A DNA stretch of 64,000 bases from Enterobacter chuandaensis (lineage in GTDB: Bacteria; Pseudomonadota; Gammaproteobacteria; Enterobacterales; Enterobacteriaceae), in assembly GCF_003594915.1 (NCBI RefSeq), contig NZ_QZCS01000018.1, positions 27,789 to 91,788 of the forward strand, written 5' to 3'. Of this stretch, positions 10,996 through 21,019 are shown piece after piece (position 1 is the stretch's first letter; each line of letters begins with the position of its first letter). The notes beneath the pieces were generated by a model, which saw only the letters and a list, made by a program, of their open reading frames with translations, was not told the origin of the DNA and did no database searches. The position numbers and the translations under genes were made by a program.

Positions 10996-11040
10996 TAAAA
11001 AGCGACAGCGCCCAGTATGGAGATAAACACAGGCGCTGTC
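10996..11040 (-). terminator. Terminator between gshB and yqgE
   Basis: GACAGCGCC and GGCGCTGTC (11004-11012 and 11032-11040) form a 9-bp stem. On the minus strand the stem is followed by GCTTTTTAAA, a rho-independent terminator shape downstream of gshB. Confidence 0.65.
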
Positions 11041-11045
11041 ACAGG

Positions 11046-11993
11046 TTATTTCTGTAAACGTTTTTCGATAGCGTCCATCAGCATTCCGGTGATCGAGATC
11101 GGGAACTCCGCCTCAATTTCGCGAATGCAGGTTGGGCTGGTGACGTTCACTTCAGTCAGGCGATCGCCGATGATATCCAGGCCAACGAAGATCAAGCCTT
11201 TGGCTTTCAGCGTTGGGCCGACGCGGCGGGCAATTTCCCAGTCGCTTTCGGTCAGCGGACGCGGTTCACCACGGCCACCGGCCGCCAGGTTACCGCGCGT
11301 TTCGCCACCCTGCGGAATACGCGCCAGGCAGTAAGGAACCGGCTCGCCATCCACGACCAGCACGCGTTTGTCGCCGTCTTTGATCGCCGGAATATAGTTC
11401 TGCGCCATGCAGTAGCGCGTGCCCAGCTCGGTCAGCGTTTCGGCGATCACGCCAATGTTCGGGTCGCCCTCTTTCACGCGGAAAATAGACGCACCGCCCA
11501 TGCCGTCCAGCGGCTTCATGATGATATCGCCGTGCTTCTGCCAGAATTCTTTCAGCTGCGCTTTGCTGCGGGTCACCAGCGTTTCCGGCGTCAGGTCAGA
11601 GAACCAGGCGGTGTAGAGCTTCTCGTTACAGTCGCGCAGGCTCTGCGGCTTGTTGACGATCAGCGTCCCTTTCTCTTCTGCACGTTCAAGGATATAGGTG
11701 CTATAGATGTATTCGGTGTCGAACGGCGGGTCTTTACGCATCAGGATAACGTTGAGGTCGGCCAGGGCAATGTCCTGCTCGGTGCCGAATTCGTACCATT
11801 TGTCGTAGTTCTGCTCGACGTTAACGATGCGGGTGCGTGCGCGGGCTTCACCGTTGATCAGGTAAAGATCGTTCATCTCCATATAGTGGAGTTCATAACC
11901 GCGACGCTGCGCTTCCAGCAGCATGGCGAAGCTGGAATCTTTCTTGATGTTAATGTTTGCGATGGGATCCATCACGATGCCGAGCTTTATCAT
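11046..11993 (-). CDS. gshB: Glutathione synthetase
   Basis: GshB ligates gamma-glutamylcysteine and glycine with ATP, the last step of glutathione synthesis. The 315 residues show the prokaryotic GshB N-domain ([16 protein letters not shown]), the ATP-grasp region [15 protein letters not shown], and the C-terminal loop with [15 protein letters not shown] and [11 protein letters not shown]. It lies 19 bases downstream of rsmE on the same strand. Confidence 0.97.
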   Translation of the reverse strand: MIKLGIVMDPIANINIKKDSSFAMLLEAQRRGYELHYMEMNDLYLINGEARARTRIVNVEQNYDKWYEFGTEQDIALADLNVILMRKDPPFDTEYIYSTYILERAEEKGTLIVNKPQSLRDCNEKLYTAWFSDLTPETLVTRSKAQLKEFWQKHGDIIMKPLDGMGGASIFRVKEGDPNIGVIAETLTELGTRYCMAQNYIPAIKDGDKRVLVVDGEPVPYCLARIPQGGETRGNLAAGGRGEPRPLTESDWEIARRVGPTLKAKGLIFVGLDIIGDRLTEVNVTSPTCIREIEAEFPISITGMLMDAIEKRLQK

Positions 11994-12012
11994 GTTCTTC
12001 TCCGTTTATACT

Positions 12013-12744
12013 TCAACCCAGATCGCCAAACCGTACCTGTAGCGCGGTAATGGCCGTGAGTGCCGTTGTCTCAGTGCGCAGAACGCGAGGTCCCAACAGA
12101 ATATCAGTAAACTGGTAACGCGCCGTCATGGCAATTTCGTCAGCCGACAGGCCGCCTTCCGGCCCAATCAGCAGGCGTACGCGCTCAACGGGCAGCGGCA
12201 GCGTATTGATGCTGGCGCTGGCGCGCGGATGAAGATTGAGCTTCAGCCCGCTATCCTCTTCTGCACACCAGTCCTCCAGCTCCATCGCCGGGCGGATCTC
12301 CGGAATACGGTTGCGGCCGCTCTGCTCGCAGGCCGCAATGGCGATTTTCTGCCACTGCTGGATCTTTTTGTTCAGACGTTCCGCATCCAGTTTAACGCCA
12401 CAGCGCTCGGAAAAAAGTGGCGTAATGAGGCTTACACCCAGCTCTATGGATTTTTGAATGGTGAACTCCATCTTTTCCCCGCGCGACATCACCTGCCCAA
12501 GGTGGATATGCAGCGGCGATTCACGGTCGTCCACTTCACCGCGCAATACATTTACATGCACGCTTTTTTTATCCGCCCGCGTGATTTCCGCGTCGAAAAC
12601 CTGATTAGAGCCGTCGAACAGCTGGATGGCCTGGCCTGCGCCCATGCGCAGCACGCGGCCAACGTGGTTAGCGGCATCGTCAGACAGGGCGATTTCGCGG
12701 CCTGCGGTAATCAGTTCAGGATGGTAAATGCGGGGAATGCGCAT
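12013..12744 (-). CDS. rsmE: 16S rRNA (uracil1498-N3)-methyltransferase
   Basis: RsmE methylates N3 of U1498 in 16S rRNA. The 243-residue SPOUT enzyme has an N-terminal PUA-like domain ([10 protein letters not shown] onward) and the C-terminal trefoil-knot motif [11 protein letters not shown], followed by [11 protein letters not shown]. The start at MRIPRIY is that of E. coli; the frame extends five codons upstream. It runs in the endA-rsmE-gshB direction. Confidence 0.95.
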   Translation of the reverse strand: MRIPRIYHPELITAGREIALSDDAANHVGRVLRMGAGQAIQLFDGSNQVFDAEITRADKKSVHVNVLRGEVDDRESPLHIHLGQVMSRGEKMEFTIQKSIELGVSLITPLFSERCGVKLDAERLNKKIQQWQKIAIAACEQSGRNRIPEIRPAMELEDWCAEEDSGLKLNLHPRASASINTLPLPVERVRLLIGPEGGLSADEIAMTARYQFTDILLGPRVLRTETTALTAITALQVRFGDLG

Positions 12745-12795
12745 AGTCAGAAATTCCATGTGTCATGCGATATAAGCGAATGGCCGTAGTGTAGG

Positions 12796-13503
12796 TTAGC
12801 TCTTTTGCGCCTGGCAAGCCCGCTGGACGTAAGGGTTATGATTCCCCTGGACTCTGGCGATACGTTCGTCGCGCTGGCATTCCCATTCCGTTACCGGATA
12901 CTGCTTATCCCAGGCATTGAACAGCTGCGTCTGCTGGCGTGAAAGGTTGAGGTCATAACGGTCACGCATGTAGAAGTAGGTGCGGGCGATGCTGCCGCGC
13001 GCGCGGGCAGGGGGCTCGGCGACTTTCTCTTTGAAATCCACCTTCATGCCGCACTGGCCGTACTGGCCTTCGCCACCGTTCCACTGGCTGTACATGAAAT
13101 TGCCGCGGTCGCCGTTCACTTCACCAACCGCAGGCTGCAGGTTATGCATGTCGCTTTCCATCTGGCGATAAACCGGATCTTTGGCGCAGTTTTTACGTCC
13201 GCCGTCCTGCCAGCACTGGCGCTGGTGACCAAACTGCCACGCCGGGACCACATGTTCCCACTCGATGCGGCTGGCGCGGTTCTCGTTTTTACGCACCTTA
13301 TAGCCGCAGGATTCGAGGTCAACGACCCCTTTTTTGCCCTGCCAGTTAATTTTACAGCCGCAGTAGAAATCGCCAGGTGCATCGGCGTTCACCTTCACGC
13401 CAGCGGCTTTAGCCTGAGAGAAACTGTTGATACCGTCGGCCAGAGCGTGGCCGGAGAGCGCCGTTGCCAGGAAGGCAACCGCGAGAGAAACATTACGGGA
13501 CAT
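12796..13503 (-). CDS. endA: DNA-specific endonuclease I, periplasmic
   Basis: EndA makes double-strand breaks in DNA in the periplasm. The 235-residue protein has a signal peptide (about residues 1-22, ending GHALA). Its His-Me-type active-site region is [13 protein letters not shown], followed later by [11 protein letters not shown], and it carries several cysteines for disulfides. Length and sequence match E. coli endonuclease I. Confidence 0.95.
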   Translation of the reverse strand: MSRNVSLAVAFLATALSGHALADGINSFSQAKAAGVKVNADAPGDFYCGCKINWQGKKGVVDLESCGYKVRKNENRASRIEWEHVVPAWQFGHQRQCWQDGGRKNCAKDPVYRQMESDMHNLQPAVGEVNGDRGNFMYSQWNGGEGQYGQCGMKVDFKEKVAEPPARARGSIARTYFYMRDRYDLNLSRQQTQLFNAWDKQYPVTEWECQRDERIARVQGNHNPYVQRACQAQKS

Positions 13504-13596
13504 CTTACACTCCGTGTGAAACGAGCCCGCAACGTAACGAATGTTGTTCCCGTATGCAATCAGTCAGATCAGGAAAGTTCCTGAAAGTTCAGCTGA

Positions 13597-14094
13597 TTAT
13601 TCCGCGACCAGCGGCTCGCCGCATTTCACGCAGCGGTAGGTGGCCTCGCCGCGCACCACGCGGTTATGGCGACGGACGGTCAACTGGTGCTGCTGGCACT
13701 GGCAGCGGTAGGGGAAGGTGTTACGGCGCACCGATTCCAGCTCAAACTGATGCGTGCGGCGGGCCGGCACCCCGAGCACTGCCTCCATCATCCACTTCCA
13801 CTCTTTTCCGTGCGGCGCGACGCGGCCAAAGTGCTTCCACACCAGAAGGTGCGCCAGCTCGTGCGGTACGACCTCTTCAATAAATGCCTGCTGATTTTCC
13901 AGCATCAGCACCGGGTTCAGTCGGATCTCATACGATTCCAGCCAGGCGGTGCCCGCCGCGGTGCCGCGCTGCTGATAGACCAGCTTCGGTTCAGGATAGC
14001 TGCGGCCGAGCTTCAGGTTGGCCTGGGCGAGTTTTTCCCGCAGGCTGCGCATAACGGCTTGCTGAATGGCAATGGGGAGACGGGGAGCTTTCAT
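13597..14094 (-). CDS. sprT: SprT family zinc protease-like protein
   Basis: This 165-residue protein has a zinc-binding HELAH motif ([13 protein letters not shown] near residue 78) and C-terminal cysteine pairs (YRCQC and CVKCGEPL) that suggest a zinc ribbon. SprT proteins resemble the SprTN protease domain that degrades DNA-protein crosslinks; the bacterial role is unproven. It is the last conserved gene before the AT-rich insertion at 14184. Confidence 0.92.
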   Translation of the reverse strand: MKAPRLPIAIQQAVMRSLREKLAQANLKLGRSYPEPKLVYQQRGTAAGTAWLESYEIRLNPVLMLENQQAFIEEVVPHELAHLLVWKHFGRVAPHGKEWKWMMEAVLGVPARRTHQFELESVRRNTFPYRCQCQQHQLTVRRHNRVVRGEATYRCVKCGEPLVAE

Positions 14095-14183
14095 TTATGC
14101 ATCATAAAACAGTGATCTAACTTTCGCAATTTACATACATTTAGATTTATCATCTTTATCTTCATCAGCTAAAGGTACTGTAA

Positions 14184-15052
14184 ATGAAAAATAATGGAAG
14201 AGATTATGAAGAGTTTGTTAAAAAAATTCATGTTATTTTGCTAAATTATGATGGTGAAAATTCAATAAGAAATATAAATATCGAGAAAAACAAAAAAATA
14301 GTTGATAGATGTGGTGTTGAAAGAGAATTTGATTTGTATTGGGAGTTTTCTTTGGGGGGTATCTATACAAAACAGTCATAGAATGTAAAGATTATAGCTC
14401 GTCCATATCGATTGATAAAATTGATTCTTTTATTGGTAAATTACATGACATCCCAAATTTAAGAGGTATTTATGCAACCAAAACAGGTTATCAAAAAGGA
14501 GCAGAAGTAAAAGCTAAACAACATAATATAGATTTATTGGTGATCCGCGAAACAAATGATAGTGATTGGGTTGATGAAGATGGCGAACCATTTTTAAAAA
14601 CAATCGTTTTTAAAATGAAAGCTATTACGCAGCCATCCGCAAGATCTTTTAATGTAATGATCGATAAAACTTGGTTTGATAGTCAAACAGACATTGATGA
14701 AGCACAGATAAAACATTCATTATCTAGAATTCAAAATAATGAAGTTATTATACAAAATGATGACGAAAATAAGAACTACACCTTACAACATATTGGAGGG
14801 AGGATTATTGCTGCAAACCCAGAATTGCCTTATGGAAAGGGACAGTTCATTGAAAAGTTTGAAAATGGTTTTTTAATAGTTCCGAAGGATAATTTTAAAG
14901 TAAAAATAAAAGCTCTTATCGTGGATTATGTATTCACGAAACCAATTGAAAGTACTTTTGAAATTGACTTCGCTGAGCAAATTCTAGGTATTGTAATGAA
15001 TTACCAAGATGGTACAAAAAAAACCATTTTAAAAAATGGAATGATTAAATAA
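14184..15052 (+). pseudogene. Mrr-like PD-(D/E)XK restriction endonuclease, frameshifted
   Basis: Two overlapping frames together read as one protein of about 289 residues. The first (14184-14381) ends REFDLYWEFSLGG before going out of frame. The second continues with YLYKTVIECKDY in the -1 frame. Joined at the run of six G (14354-14359), they put Asp50 of EFDLYW and E67-x-K69 of IECKDY into one PD-(D/E)XK nuclease site of the Mrr-cat type. The C-terminal ~150 residues are beta-rich and not recognised. The DNA is AT-rich with AAA/ATA-type codons, quite unlike the GC-rich neighbours, so it was probably acquired. It lies alone between sprT and galP, which are neighbours in E. coli. It may be a decayed gene, a phase-variable gene through G-run slippage, a programmed frameshift, or an assembly error. 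Confidence 0.8.
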
Positions 15053-15053
15053 T

Positions 15054-15092
15054 AACGCCGATGAAGGTTCTTTACGGATCTTCATCGGCGTT
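15054..15092. terminator. Hairpin between the endonuclease gene and galP
   Basis: AACGCCGATGAAG and CTTCATCGGCGTT form a 13-bp perfect stem between two convergent genes. The U tracts on both sides are weak, but the position and stem suggest a bidirectional terminator. Confidence 0.6.
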
Positions 15093-15095
15093 CAG

Positions 15096-16493
15096 TTAGT
15101 CGTGGGCGCCGATTTCGCGCAGCGGACGACCTTTCATCAGGTTACGTTCAATATGTTCCAGCGAAACGTGCTTGGTTTCCGGAACCAGCCAGATGGTCAG
15201 CACAATAAAGAAGATATTCAGACCGGCGTAGACCCAGAAGGTGTTCGCGTTGCCCAGGGTATTGAGCATGGTCAGGAACGTTGCGCCGACGATCATGTTG
15301 GCAATCCAGTTGGTTGCGGTAGAGCAGGTGATACCAAAATCACGCCCTTTCAGCGGCTGGATCTCAGAGCACAGTACCCAAATCAGCGGACCGGCGCTCA
15401 TCGCGAACCCGACGATAAACATCAGCAGCATACCCACCGCGAAGTACTGGGCGGTTGGCGAGTGGATGCCCACATGCATCATCGTACCGAGAACGCCCAT
15501 GCCCGCCGCCATCACCAGGAAGCCCAGCGTCAGGGTTGGCTTACGGCCCCAACGGTCCACCAGACCGATGGCGATAAAGGTCGCCAGTACGTTAGTCAGA
15601 CCGACGATAACGGTCCCCCACATCTGTTCGGTGGTGTTGGTGTAGCCCGCCAGTTCGAAGATTTTTGGCGCGTAGTACATGATGACGTTCATCCCGGTGA
15701 ACTGCTGCATCACCTGCAGCAGCACGCCGAGGAACACCGCGCGGCGGAAGTTGCTGTTCTCTTTAAACAGCGCCCAGCCGGACTGTTTTACCTTCAGGCT
15801 TTCGCGGATCTCATCCAGCTCGTTTTTTGCCTCCGCGCTGGTATCACGCAGGCGGAGCAGAACGCGTTCGGCGTCATGGAAGCGGCGCTTCGCGGCAAAC
15901 CAGCGCGGGCTGTCCGGCAGGAAGAAGACACCAATCAGCAGCAGAATGGCCGGGATGATGATCACGCCGAGCATCCAGCGCCATGCGCCGCTGTAGCTGA
16001 AGGCGGTATCAGACAGGTACGCGCCGAGAATACCGATGGTGATCATCAGCTGGTACATGGAAATCATGCTGCCGCGGATTTTCTCCGGTGCAATTTCAGA
16101 GAGGTAGAGCGGGGCGGTGTATGACGCCACGCCCACTGCAAGGCCCAGCAGCACGCGGGAAAGGATCAGCACTTCAACGTTAGGTGCAGCAGCAGAGAAG
16201 AGTGAACCGGCGACGAAGAGGATCGCGCCAATCATCAGGCTCTTTTTGCGTCCGAGCTTGAAGGAGAGCCAGCCGCTGCCGACGGCCCCAACGGCCGCAC
16301 CGAACATCATGGAGCTGACCACCCATTCCTGGGTATGCGCGTTAATCTGGAATTCGTCTGCGATAAAGGGAAGGGCACCGGCAATAACGCCGATATCCAG
16401 GCCAAAGAGTAATCCTGCCAGGGCGGCGAGGAAGCAGACGAAGAATGTCATCGCCTTGTTGGACGTACGCCCCTGTTTTTTATTGTCAGGCAT
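15096..16493 (-). CDS. galP: Galactose:H+ symporter GalP
   Basis: GalP imports galactose and glucose with protons across the inner membrane (MFS sugar porter family). The 465-residue protein has twelve hydrophobic segments and the family motifs GRKKS after helix 2, PEKIRG, PDSPRW mid-protein, DRWGRK, and the C-terminal [10 protein letters not shown]. Upstream there are a perfect CRP palindrome and two GalR-type operators, fitting galactose induction and catabolite control. The gene is read towards sprT, as in E. coli. Confidence 0.96.
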   Translation of the reverse strand: MPDNKKQGRTSNKAMTFFVCFLAALAGLLFGLDIGVIAGALPFIADEFQINAHTQEWVVSSMMFGAAVGAVGSGWLSFKLGRKKSLMIGAILFVAGSLFSAAAPNVEVLILSRVLLGLAVGVASYTAPLYLSEIAPEKIRGSMISMYQLMITIGILGAYLSDTAFSYSGAWRWMLGVIIIPAILLLIGVFFLPDSPRWFAAKRRFHDAERVLLRLRDTSAEAKNELDEIRESLKVKQSGWALFKENSNFRRAVFLGVLLQVMQQFTGMNVIMYYAPKIFELAGYTNTTEQMWGTVIVGLTNVLATFIAIGLVDRWGRKPTLTLGFLVMAAGMGVLGTMMHVGIHSPTAQYFAVGMLLMFIVGFAMSAGPLIWVLCSEIQPLKGRDFGITCSTATNWIANMIVGATFLTMLNTLGNANTFWVYAGLNIFFIVLTIWLVPETKHVSLEHIERNLMKGRPLREIGAHD

Positions 16494-16558
16494 TATGCCC
16501 TCCAGTTGGGTTATCAGTTTTATTGATGTAAAGGGTAGGTGAGCGACCCGTAAAAATA

Positions 16559-16574
16559 TGTGAGATTAATCACA
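16559..16574. promoter_or_regulatory. CRP site of galP
   Basis: TGTGAGATTAATCACA has both half-sites exact (TGTGA-N6-TCACA). Its centre is about 73 bases upstream of the galP start codon, next to the proximal GalR-type operator. Confidence 0.75.
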
Positions 16575-16577
16575 ATG

Positions 16578-16593
16578 GTGTAATCGGTTACAC
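16578..16593. promoter_or_regulatory. GalR/GalS operator, proximal
   Basis: GTGTAATCGGTTACAC is a full match to the GalR/GalS consensus GTGNAANCGNTTNCAC. It abuts the CRP site upstream of galP. Confidence 0.8.
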
Positions 16594-16759
16594 TAACGTG
16601 AAACCGTAAAAATTATTAAAGCTTTGAAAATATAGAGGTAAACGAGGTGATGCGCATCGCGTTTGTTTGAATTTCAGACTTAACTGAAAGGAAATGTAAC
16701 AGCAGAAGAAAGGCGATCATGCAAAGAGAATATTCTGAAAGCGGGATATATCCGGCGCG

Positions 16760-16775
16760 GTGTAATCGGTTTCAA
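16760..16775. promoter_or_regulatory. GalR/GalS operator, distal
   Basis: GTGTAATCGGTTTCAA matches the GalR/GalS consensus at all fixed positions except the last. Its centre is 182 bases from that of the proximal operator, which would allow repression by DNA looping. Confidence 0.6.
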
Positions 16776-16798
16776 ACATTGCCGGGTGGTGGCACCCC

Positions 16799-16830
16799 GT
16801 AGGTCGGTTAAGGCGCAGCCGCCACCCGAC
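16799..16830. repeat. REP-type palindrome
   Basis: GTAGGTCGGTTAAGGCGCAG followed by CCGCCACCCGAC is a copy of the palindromic unit also found near 26559, 31285, 32884, 36120, 36169, 46726 and 50848. It lies downstream of metK. Confidence 0.8.
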
Positions 16831-16832
16831 AC

Positions 16833-16865
16833 AAAAAAGGCCAGCCTGAAGGCTGGCCTTTTATA
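16833..16865 (-). terminator. Terminator of metK
   Basis: GGCCAGCC-TGAA-GGCTGGCC (16839-16858) is flanked by AAAAAA on the left, which is a U run on the minus strand, giving a strong intrinsic terminator after metK. Confidence 0.8.
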
Positions 16866-16882
16866 AAGCAGCTGTCAGTCGA

Positions 16883-18037
16883 TTACTTCAGACCGGCAGC
16901 TTCACGCAGCAGAGCGGCTTTGTCGGTTTTTTCCCATGGGAAATGTTCACGACCAAAGTGACCGTATGCAGCGGTTTCTTTGTAGATTGGGTGCAGCAGA
17001 TCCAGCATCTGAATCAGGCCGTATGGGCGCAGGTCGAAGAACTCACGTACCAGCAGGGTCAGCTGTTCTGAAGGCACTTTCTCGGTACCGAAGGTTTCCA
17101 CCATGATAGAGGTTGGCTCAGCCACGCCGATAGCGTAGGAAACCTGAATCTCACAGCGGTCAGCCAGGCCGGCAGCAACGATGTTTTTCGCCACATAACG
17201 TGCAGCGTACGCGGCAGAACGGTCAACTTTAGACGGATCTTTACCGGAGAACGCGCCGCCACCGTGACGCGCCATGCCGCCGTAGGTATCAACGATGATT
17301 TTACGACCGGTCAGGCCGCAGTCGCCCATTGGGCCGCCGATAACAAAGCGTCCGGTTGGGTTGATGAAGAATTTGGTCGCAGAGCTAAGCCATTCGGTCG
17401 GCAGAACCGGCTTGATGATCTCTTCCATCACTGCTTCCTGCAGGGATTTCTGATCGATCTCTTCGGAGTGCTGGGTAGACAGCACCACTGCATCAATGCC
17501 GACGATTTTGCCGTCGTCGTACTGGAAGGTCACCTGGCTTTTCGCATCCGGGCGCAGCCACGGCAGGGTGCCATTTTTACGCACTTCAGCCTGACGCTGC
17601 ACCAGACGGTGTGCGTAGGTAACCGGGGCTGGCATCAGCACGTCGGTTTCATTGGTTGCATAGCCGAACATCAGGCCTTGGTCGCCCGCGCCCTGTTCCA
17701 GCGGATCGGCACGGTCAACGCCCTGGTTAATGTCAGGAGACTGTTTGCCAATCGCGCTCAGTACCGCGCAGGAGTTGGCATCAAAGCCCATATCAGAATG
17801 CACATAGCCGATCTCACGCACCGTGTTACGGGTGATCTCTTCGATATCAACCCATGCGCTGGTGGTGATCTCACCGCCAACCAGAACCATGCCGGTTTTG
17901 ACATAGGTTTCACACGCTACGCGTGCTTTAGGATCCTGCGCCAGGATCGCATCCAGCACCGCATCGGAGATTTGGTCAGCAATTTTATCAGGATGTCCTT
18001 CTGATACGGACTCGGACGTAAACAGGTGTTTTGCCAT
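16883..18037 (-). CDS. metK: S-adenosylmethionine synthetase
   Basis: MetK makes S-adenosylmethionine from methionine and ATP. The 384-residue enzyme begins [10 protein letters not shown] and contains [11 protein letters not shown], the signature [12 protein letters not shown] near residue 115-126, and the P-loop-like [21 protein letters not shown] lies before the ATG on the minus strand. MetJ-like boxes about 120 bases upstream suggest methionine repression. It sits between galP and the speA region, as in E. coli. Confidence 0.97.
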   Translation of the reverse strand: MAKHLFTSESVSEGHPDKIADQISDAVLDAILAQDPKARVACETYVKTGMVLVGGEITTSAWVDIEEITRNTVREIGYVHSDMGFDANSCAVLSAIGKQSPDINQGVDRADPLEQGAGDQGLMFGYATNETDVLMPAPVTYAHRLVQRQAEVRKNGTLPWLRPDAKSQVTFQYDDGKIVGIDAVVLSTQHSEEIDQKSLQEAVMEEIIKPVLPTEWLSSATKFFINPTGRFVIGGPMGDCGLTGRKIIVDTYGGMARHGGGAFSGKDPSKVDRSAAYAARYVAKNIVAAGLADRCEIQVSYAIGVAEPTSIMVETFGTEKVPSEQLTLLVREFFDLRPYGLIQMLDLLHPIYKETAAYGHFGREHFPWEKTDKAALLREAAGLK

Positions 18038-18139
18038 GTTTTATTTCACCTAAGAGGAATTTGGTTAGCTCAAGCTGCTGTGTGGAATAGCCAAAGGAGA
18101 TAATTCTACCAAGGCCTGCAGGTTTTTGACACTGGCAGT

Positions 18140-18394
18140 ATGAGTGTTAATCAGTATAGATGGATTAACATCTGGATGGCTATTTTAGGTCACTTCTTCG
18201 CCCGATTTCCAGTTTTTTTTGATTCATCTCTCACTGCGTTGAAATGGCTGCTGGAAATTTTTCCTGACGCTGCTGGCAACACGCGCATTTTTGTTTTGCT
18301 TTTTAGCCCCCTTCTCGGTATAAAACGCGGCGCGCGGCTCATACAAAAAAAGCGCTCGATGAACTCATCGTGTCGCCACTTCCAGCCGGGTTAA
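18140..18394 (+). CDS. Possible small membrane protein at the yqgD position
   Basis: An 84-codon frame begins MSVNQYRWINIWMAILG and has a hydrophobic N-terminal third and a basic tail. E. coli has an 83-residue predicted membrane protein, YqgD, in the same metK-yqgB gap, so it may be that gene. I could not confirm the sequence match, there is no clear ribosome site, and the 5' end overlaps the putative MetJ boxes. It may be chance. Confidence 0.25.
   Translation: MSVNQYRWINIWMAILGHFFARFPVFFDSSLTALKWLLEIFPDAAGNTRIFVLLFSPLLGIKRGARLIQKKRSMNSSCRHFQPG
18158..18181. promoter_or_regulatory. Possible MetJ boxes upstream of metK
   Basis: Three consecutive 8-mers, AGATGGAT, TAACATCT and GGATGGCT, resemble degenerate copies of the MetJ box AGACGTCT, which MetJ binds in tandem. 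The distance to metK is right for its promoter. This is a weak motif match. Confidence 0.35.
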
Positions 18395-18700
18395 GCAGTG
18401 AACTGTTAGCTTTGGCTTGAGGTCCGTTTCAGCAGAGGCGGCCGTGGAGGTGATACGAGATAATGAACCATCGTTTTCCGCTAATTCAGCGCAGCCGTTC
18501 TGGCACGCATTTGATTCCCGCAACCCGCATTTCTAGTCTGCAAACCTGCCGATGTTATACCCATCTCGGCGCTTCTCAGGATTCAAGGGCCGGTTACGCT
18601 CTGTGAAAACTGAACAAGGGCGCTCTTGTTAATACAAGAGTTTTCTCGTGGTTTCGCCGAACCTTGTCATACAGAGTTCGGATACGTGTTTTACAATGAT
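18395..18700. other. Leader and promoter region before yqgB-speA
   Basis: No convincing gene is seen. The stretch probably contains the yqgB-speA promoter. CTCTTGT-TAAT-ACAAGAG (18623-18640) followed by TTTTCT is a hairpin with a short T run that could be an attenuator or weak terminator in the leader. Confidence 0.4.
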
Positions 18701-18832
18701 ATGAATAAGAAACCGGTCGCACGGTCTGGATTTCAGCATACTCTGCTGGGAAACGGAGCCGTTAATGGGTTGTTATCGCCGTATAACGCTGCGATAGTAG
18801 TCAACTGTTTTACACTTAATACAAAGAGTTGA
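18701..18832 (+). CDS. yqgB: Small protein YqgB
   Basis: The 43-residue product starts [10 protein letters not shown] and ends [14 protein letters not shown], close to E. coli YqgB, also 43 residues (start MKKKPVA, end [14 protein letters not shown]). It ends 8 bases before the speA start, so the two are probably co-transcribed. The function is unclear. Conservation at both ends, with the length kept, supports real coding although the ribosome site is weak. Confidence 0.75.
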   Translation: MNKKPVARSGFQHTLLGNGAVNGLLSPYNAAIVVNCFTLNTKS

Positions 18833-18840
18833 GGTTCGCT

Positions 18841-20817
18841 ATGTCTGACGACATGTCTTCTTTTTCGCCTTCGTCAGCGGGCGAACAGGGTGTACTACGT
18901 TCTATGCAGGAGGTTGCGATGAGCTCCCAGGAAGCCAGCAAGATGCTGCGCACTTACAATATTGCCTGGTGGGGCAATAACTACTACGACGTCAACGAGC
19001 TGGGCCACATCAGCGTCTGCCCGGATCCGGACGTCCCTGAAGCGCGCGTGGATCTCGCTAAGCTGGTGAAAGCCCGTGAAGCACAGGGCCAGCGTCTGCC
19101 TGCACTGTTCTGCTTCCCGCAGATCCTGCAACATCGCTTGCGTTCCATTAACGCCGCGTTCAAGCGCGCGCGTGAATCGTATGGTTATAACGGCGACTAT
19201 TTCCTGGTTTATCCGATCAAGGTGAACCAGCACCGCCGCGTGATTGAATCCCTGATCCACTCCGGCGAACCGCTGGGTCTGGAAGCGGGCTCGAAAGCGG
19301 AGCTGATGGCGGTCCTGGCCCATGCGGGCATGACCCGCTCGGTGATCGTCTGTAACGGCTATAAAGATCGCGAATACATTCGTCTGGCGCTGATTGGCGA
19401 GAAGATGGGTCACAAGGTCTATCTGGTTATCGAGAAGATGACCGAAATCGCGATCGTGCTGGAAGAGGCCGAGCGTCTGAACGTTATCCCGCGCCTTGGC
19501 GTGCGTGCGCGTCTGGCATCGCAGGGTTCCGGGAAATGGCAGTCCTCCGGCGGTGAAAAATCCAAGTTCGGCCTCGCGGCGAACCAGGTGCTGCAATTGG
19601 TGGAAATTCTGCGCGAACGCGGTCGTCTGGACAGCATTCAGCTGTTGCACTTCCACCTCGGCTCGCAGATGGCGAATATTCGCGACATCGCCACCGGCGT
19701 GCGCGAATCGGCGCGTTTCTATGTTGAGCTGCACAAGCTTGGCGTGAACATCCAGTGCTTTGACGTGGGCGGCGGCCTGGGCGTGGACTACGAAGGGACC
19801 CGCTCGCAGTCCGACTGCTCGGTGAACTACGGCCTGAACGAATATGCCAACAACATCATCTGGGCGATTGGCGATGCCTGTGAAGAGCACGGCCTGCCGC
19901 ACCCGACGGTGATCACCGAATCCGGCCGCGCGGTAACCGCGCACCATACGGTGCTGGTCTCTAACATCATCGGCGTCGAGCGTAGCGAAATTACCGAAGC
20001 GACGCCTCCGGCAGACGATGCCCCACGTTCCCTGCAAAGCATGTGGGAAACCTGGCAGGAGATGCACGAGCCGGGTACGCGCCGTTCCCTGCGCGAATGG
20101 CTGCACGACAGTCAGATGGATCTGCACGATATTCACGTTGGCTACTCTTCAGGCACCTTTAGCCTGCAGGAGCGCGCGTGGGCGGAGCAGCTCTATCTGA
20201 ACATGTGCCATGAAGTGCAGAAACAGCTCGACCCGAGCAACCGCGCGCACCGTCCGATTATCGACGAGCTGCAGGAGCGTATGGCGGATAAGATCTACGT
20301 CAACTTCTCGCTGTTCCAGTCGATGCCGGACGCCTGGGGTATCGACCAGCTGTTCCCTGTTCTGCCGCTGGAAGGGCTGAACCACGCGCCGGAACGCCGT
20401 GCGGTGCTGCTGGACATCACCTGTGACTCCGACGGCGCTATCGACCACTACGTTGACGGGGACGGTATCGCCACCACCATGCCAATGCCGGAATACGACC
20501 CGGAGAACCCGCCGATGCTGGGCTTCTTTATGGTGGGGGCGTATCAGGAGATCCTCGGCAACATGCACAACCTGTTCGGCGATACCGAAGCGGTTGACGT
20601 GTTCGTGTTCCCTGACGGCAGTGTGGAAGTGGAGCTGTCAGATGAAGGGGACACCGTGGCGGACATGCTGGAATACGTGCAGTTGGATCCGAAAAAACTG
20701 CTCACCCAGTTCCGCGACCAGGTGAAAAACACCGGTCTGGACGATGCGCTGCAGCAGCAGTTCCTCGAAGAGTTTGAAGCGGGTCTGTACGGATATACCT
20801 ATCTGGAAGACGAGTAG
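18841..20817 (+). CDS. speA: Biosynthetic arginine decarboxylase
   Basis: SpeA converts arginine to agmatine with PLP, the first step of the agmatine route to putrescine. The 658-residue enzyme has the PLP lysine in YPIKVNQH near residue 127, the barrel motifs [17 protein letters not shown] and [11 protein letters not shown], and the C-terminal [10 protein letters not shown] with the active-site Cys and Asp. I start at MSDDMSSF, the E. coli start, with GAGG before it. It is followed by speB, with a palindrome and a terminator between them. Confidence 0.97.
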   Translation: MSDDMSSFSPSSAGEQGVLRSMQEVAMSSQEASKMLRTYNIAWWGNNYYDVNELGHISVCPDPDVPEARVDLAKLVKAREAQGQRLPALFCFPQILQHRLRSINAAFKRARESYGYNGDYFLVYPIKVNQHRRVIESLIHSGEPLGLEAGSKAELMAVLAHAGMTRSVIVCNGYKDREYIRLALIGEKMGHKVYLVIEKMTEIAIVLEEAERLNVIPRLGVRARLASQGSGKWQSSGGEKSKFGLAANQVLQLVEILRERGRLDSIQLLHFHLGSQMANIRDIATGVRESARFYVELHKLGVNIQCFDVGGGLGVDYEGTRSQSDCSVNYGLNEYANNIIWAIGDACEEHGLPHPTVITESGRAVTAHHTVLVSNIIGVERSEITEATPPADDAPRSLQSMWETWQEMHEPGTRRSLREWLHDSQMDLHDIHVGYSSGTFSLQERAWAEQLYLNMCHEVQKQLDPSNRAHRPIIDELQERMADKIYVNFSLFQSMPDAWGIDQLFPVLPLEGLNHAPERRAVLLDITCDSDGAIDHYVDGDGIATTMPMPEYDPENPPMLGFFMVGAYQEILGNMHNLFGDTEAVDVFVFPDGSVEVELSDEGDTVADMLEYVQLDPKKLLTQFRDQVKNTGLDDALQQQFLEEFEAGLYGYTYLEDE

Positions 20818-20825
20818 GCATTCTT

Positions 20826-20854
20826 CCCTCTCCCATAGGGGAGAGGGTGAGGGT
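20826..20854. repeat. Intergenic palindrome, GGGAGAGGG family
   Basis: CCCTCTCCC-ATA-GGGGAGAGGGTGAGGGT is an inverted, shorter copy of the family seen at 662-699, just after the speA stop. Confidence 0.75.
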
Positions 20855-20937
20855 AAAGACAGCGTAATGCCCTATACTCACTTGAACCCGTATGCCTTAC
20901 CGGCGATAATTCGTCTCAATAAGCGCTTTACGAATCG

Positions 20938-20981
20938 ATCCCTTCCTCGTCGGGCTTAACGACGCGGAAGGGATTTTTTTT
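20938..20981 (+). terminator. Strong terminator between speA and speB
   Basis: ATCCCTTCC and GGAAGGGAT form the outer stem and TCGTCG/CGACG an inner one, followed by eight T. The roughly 85 bases before it have no gene and follow a repeat, so this could end speA or a small RNA. Confidence 0.8.
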
Positions 20982-21019
20982 ACAGTTTTCAACCCATCGA
21001 CTTTCAATGAGGTCAGGAC

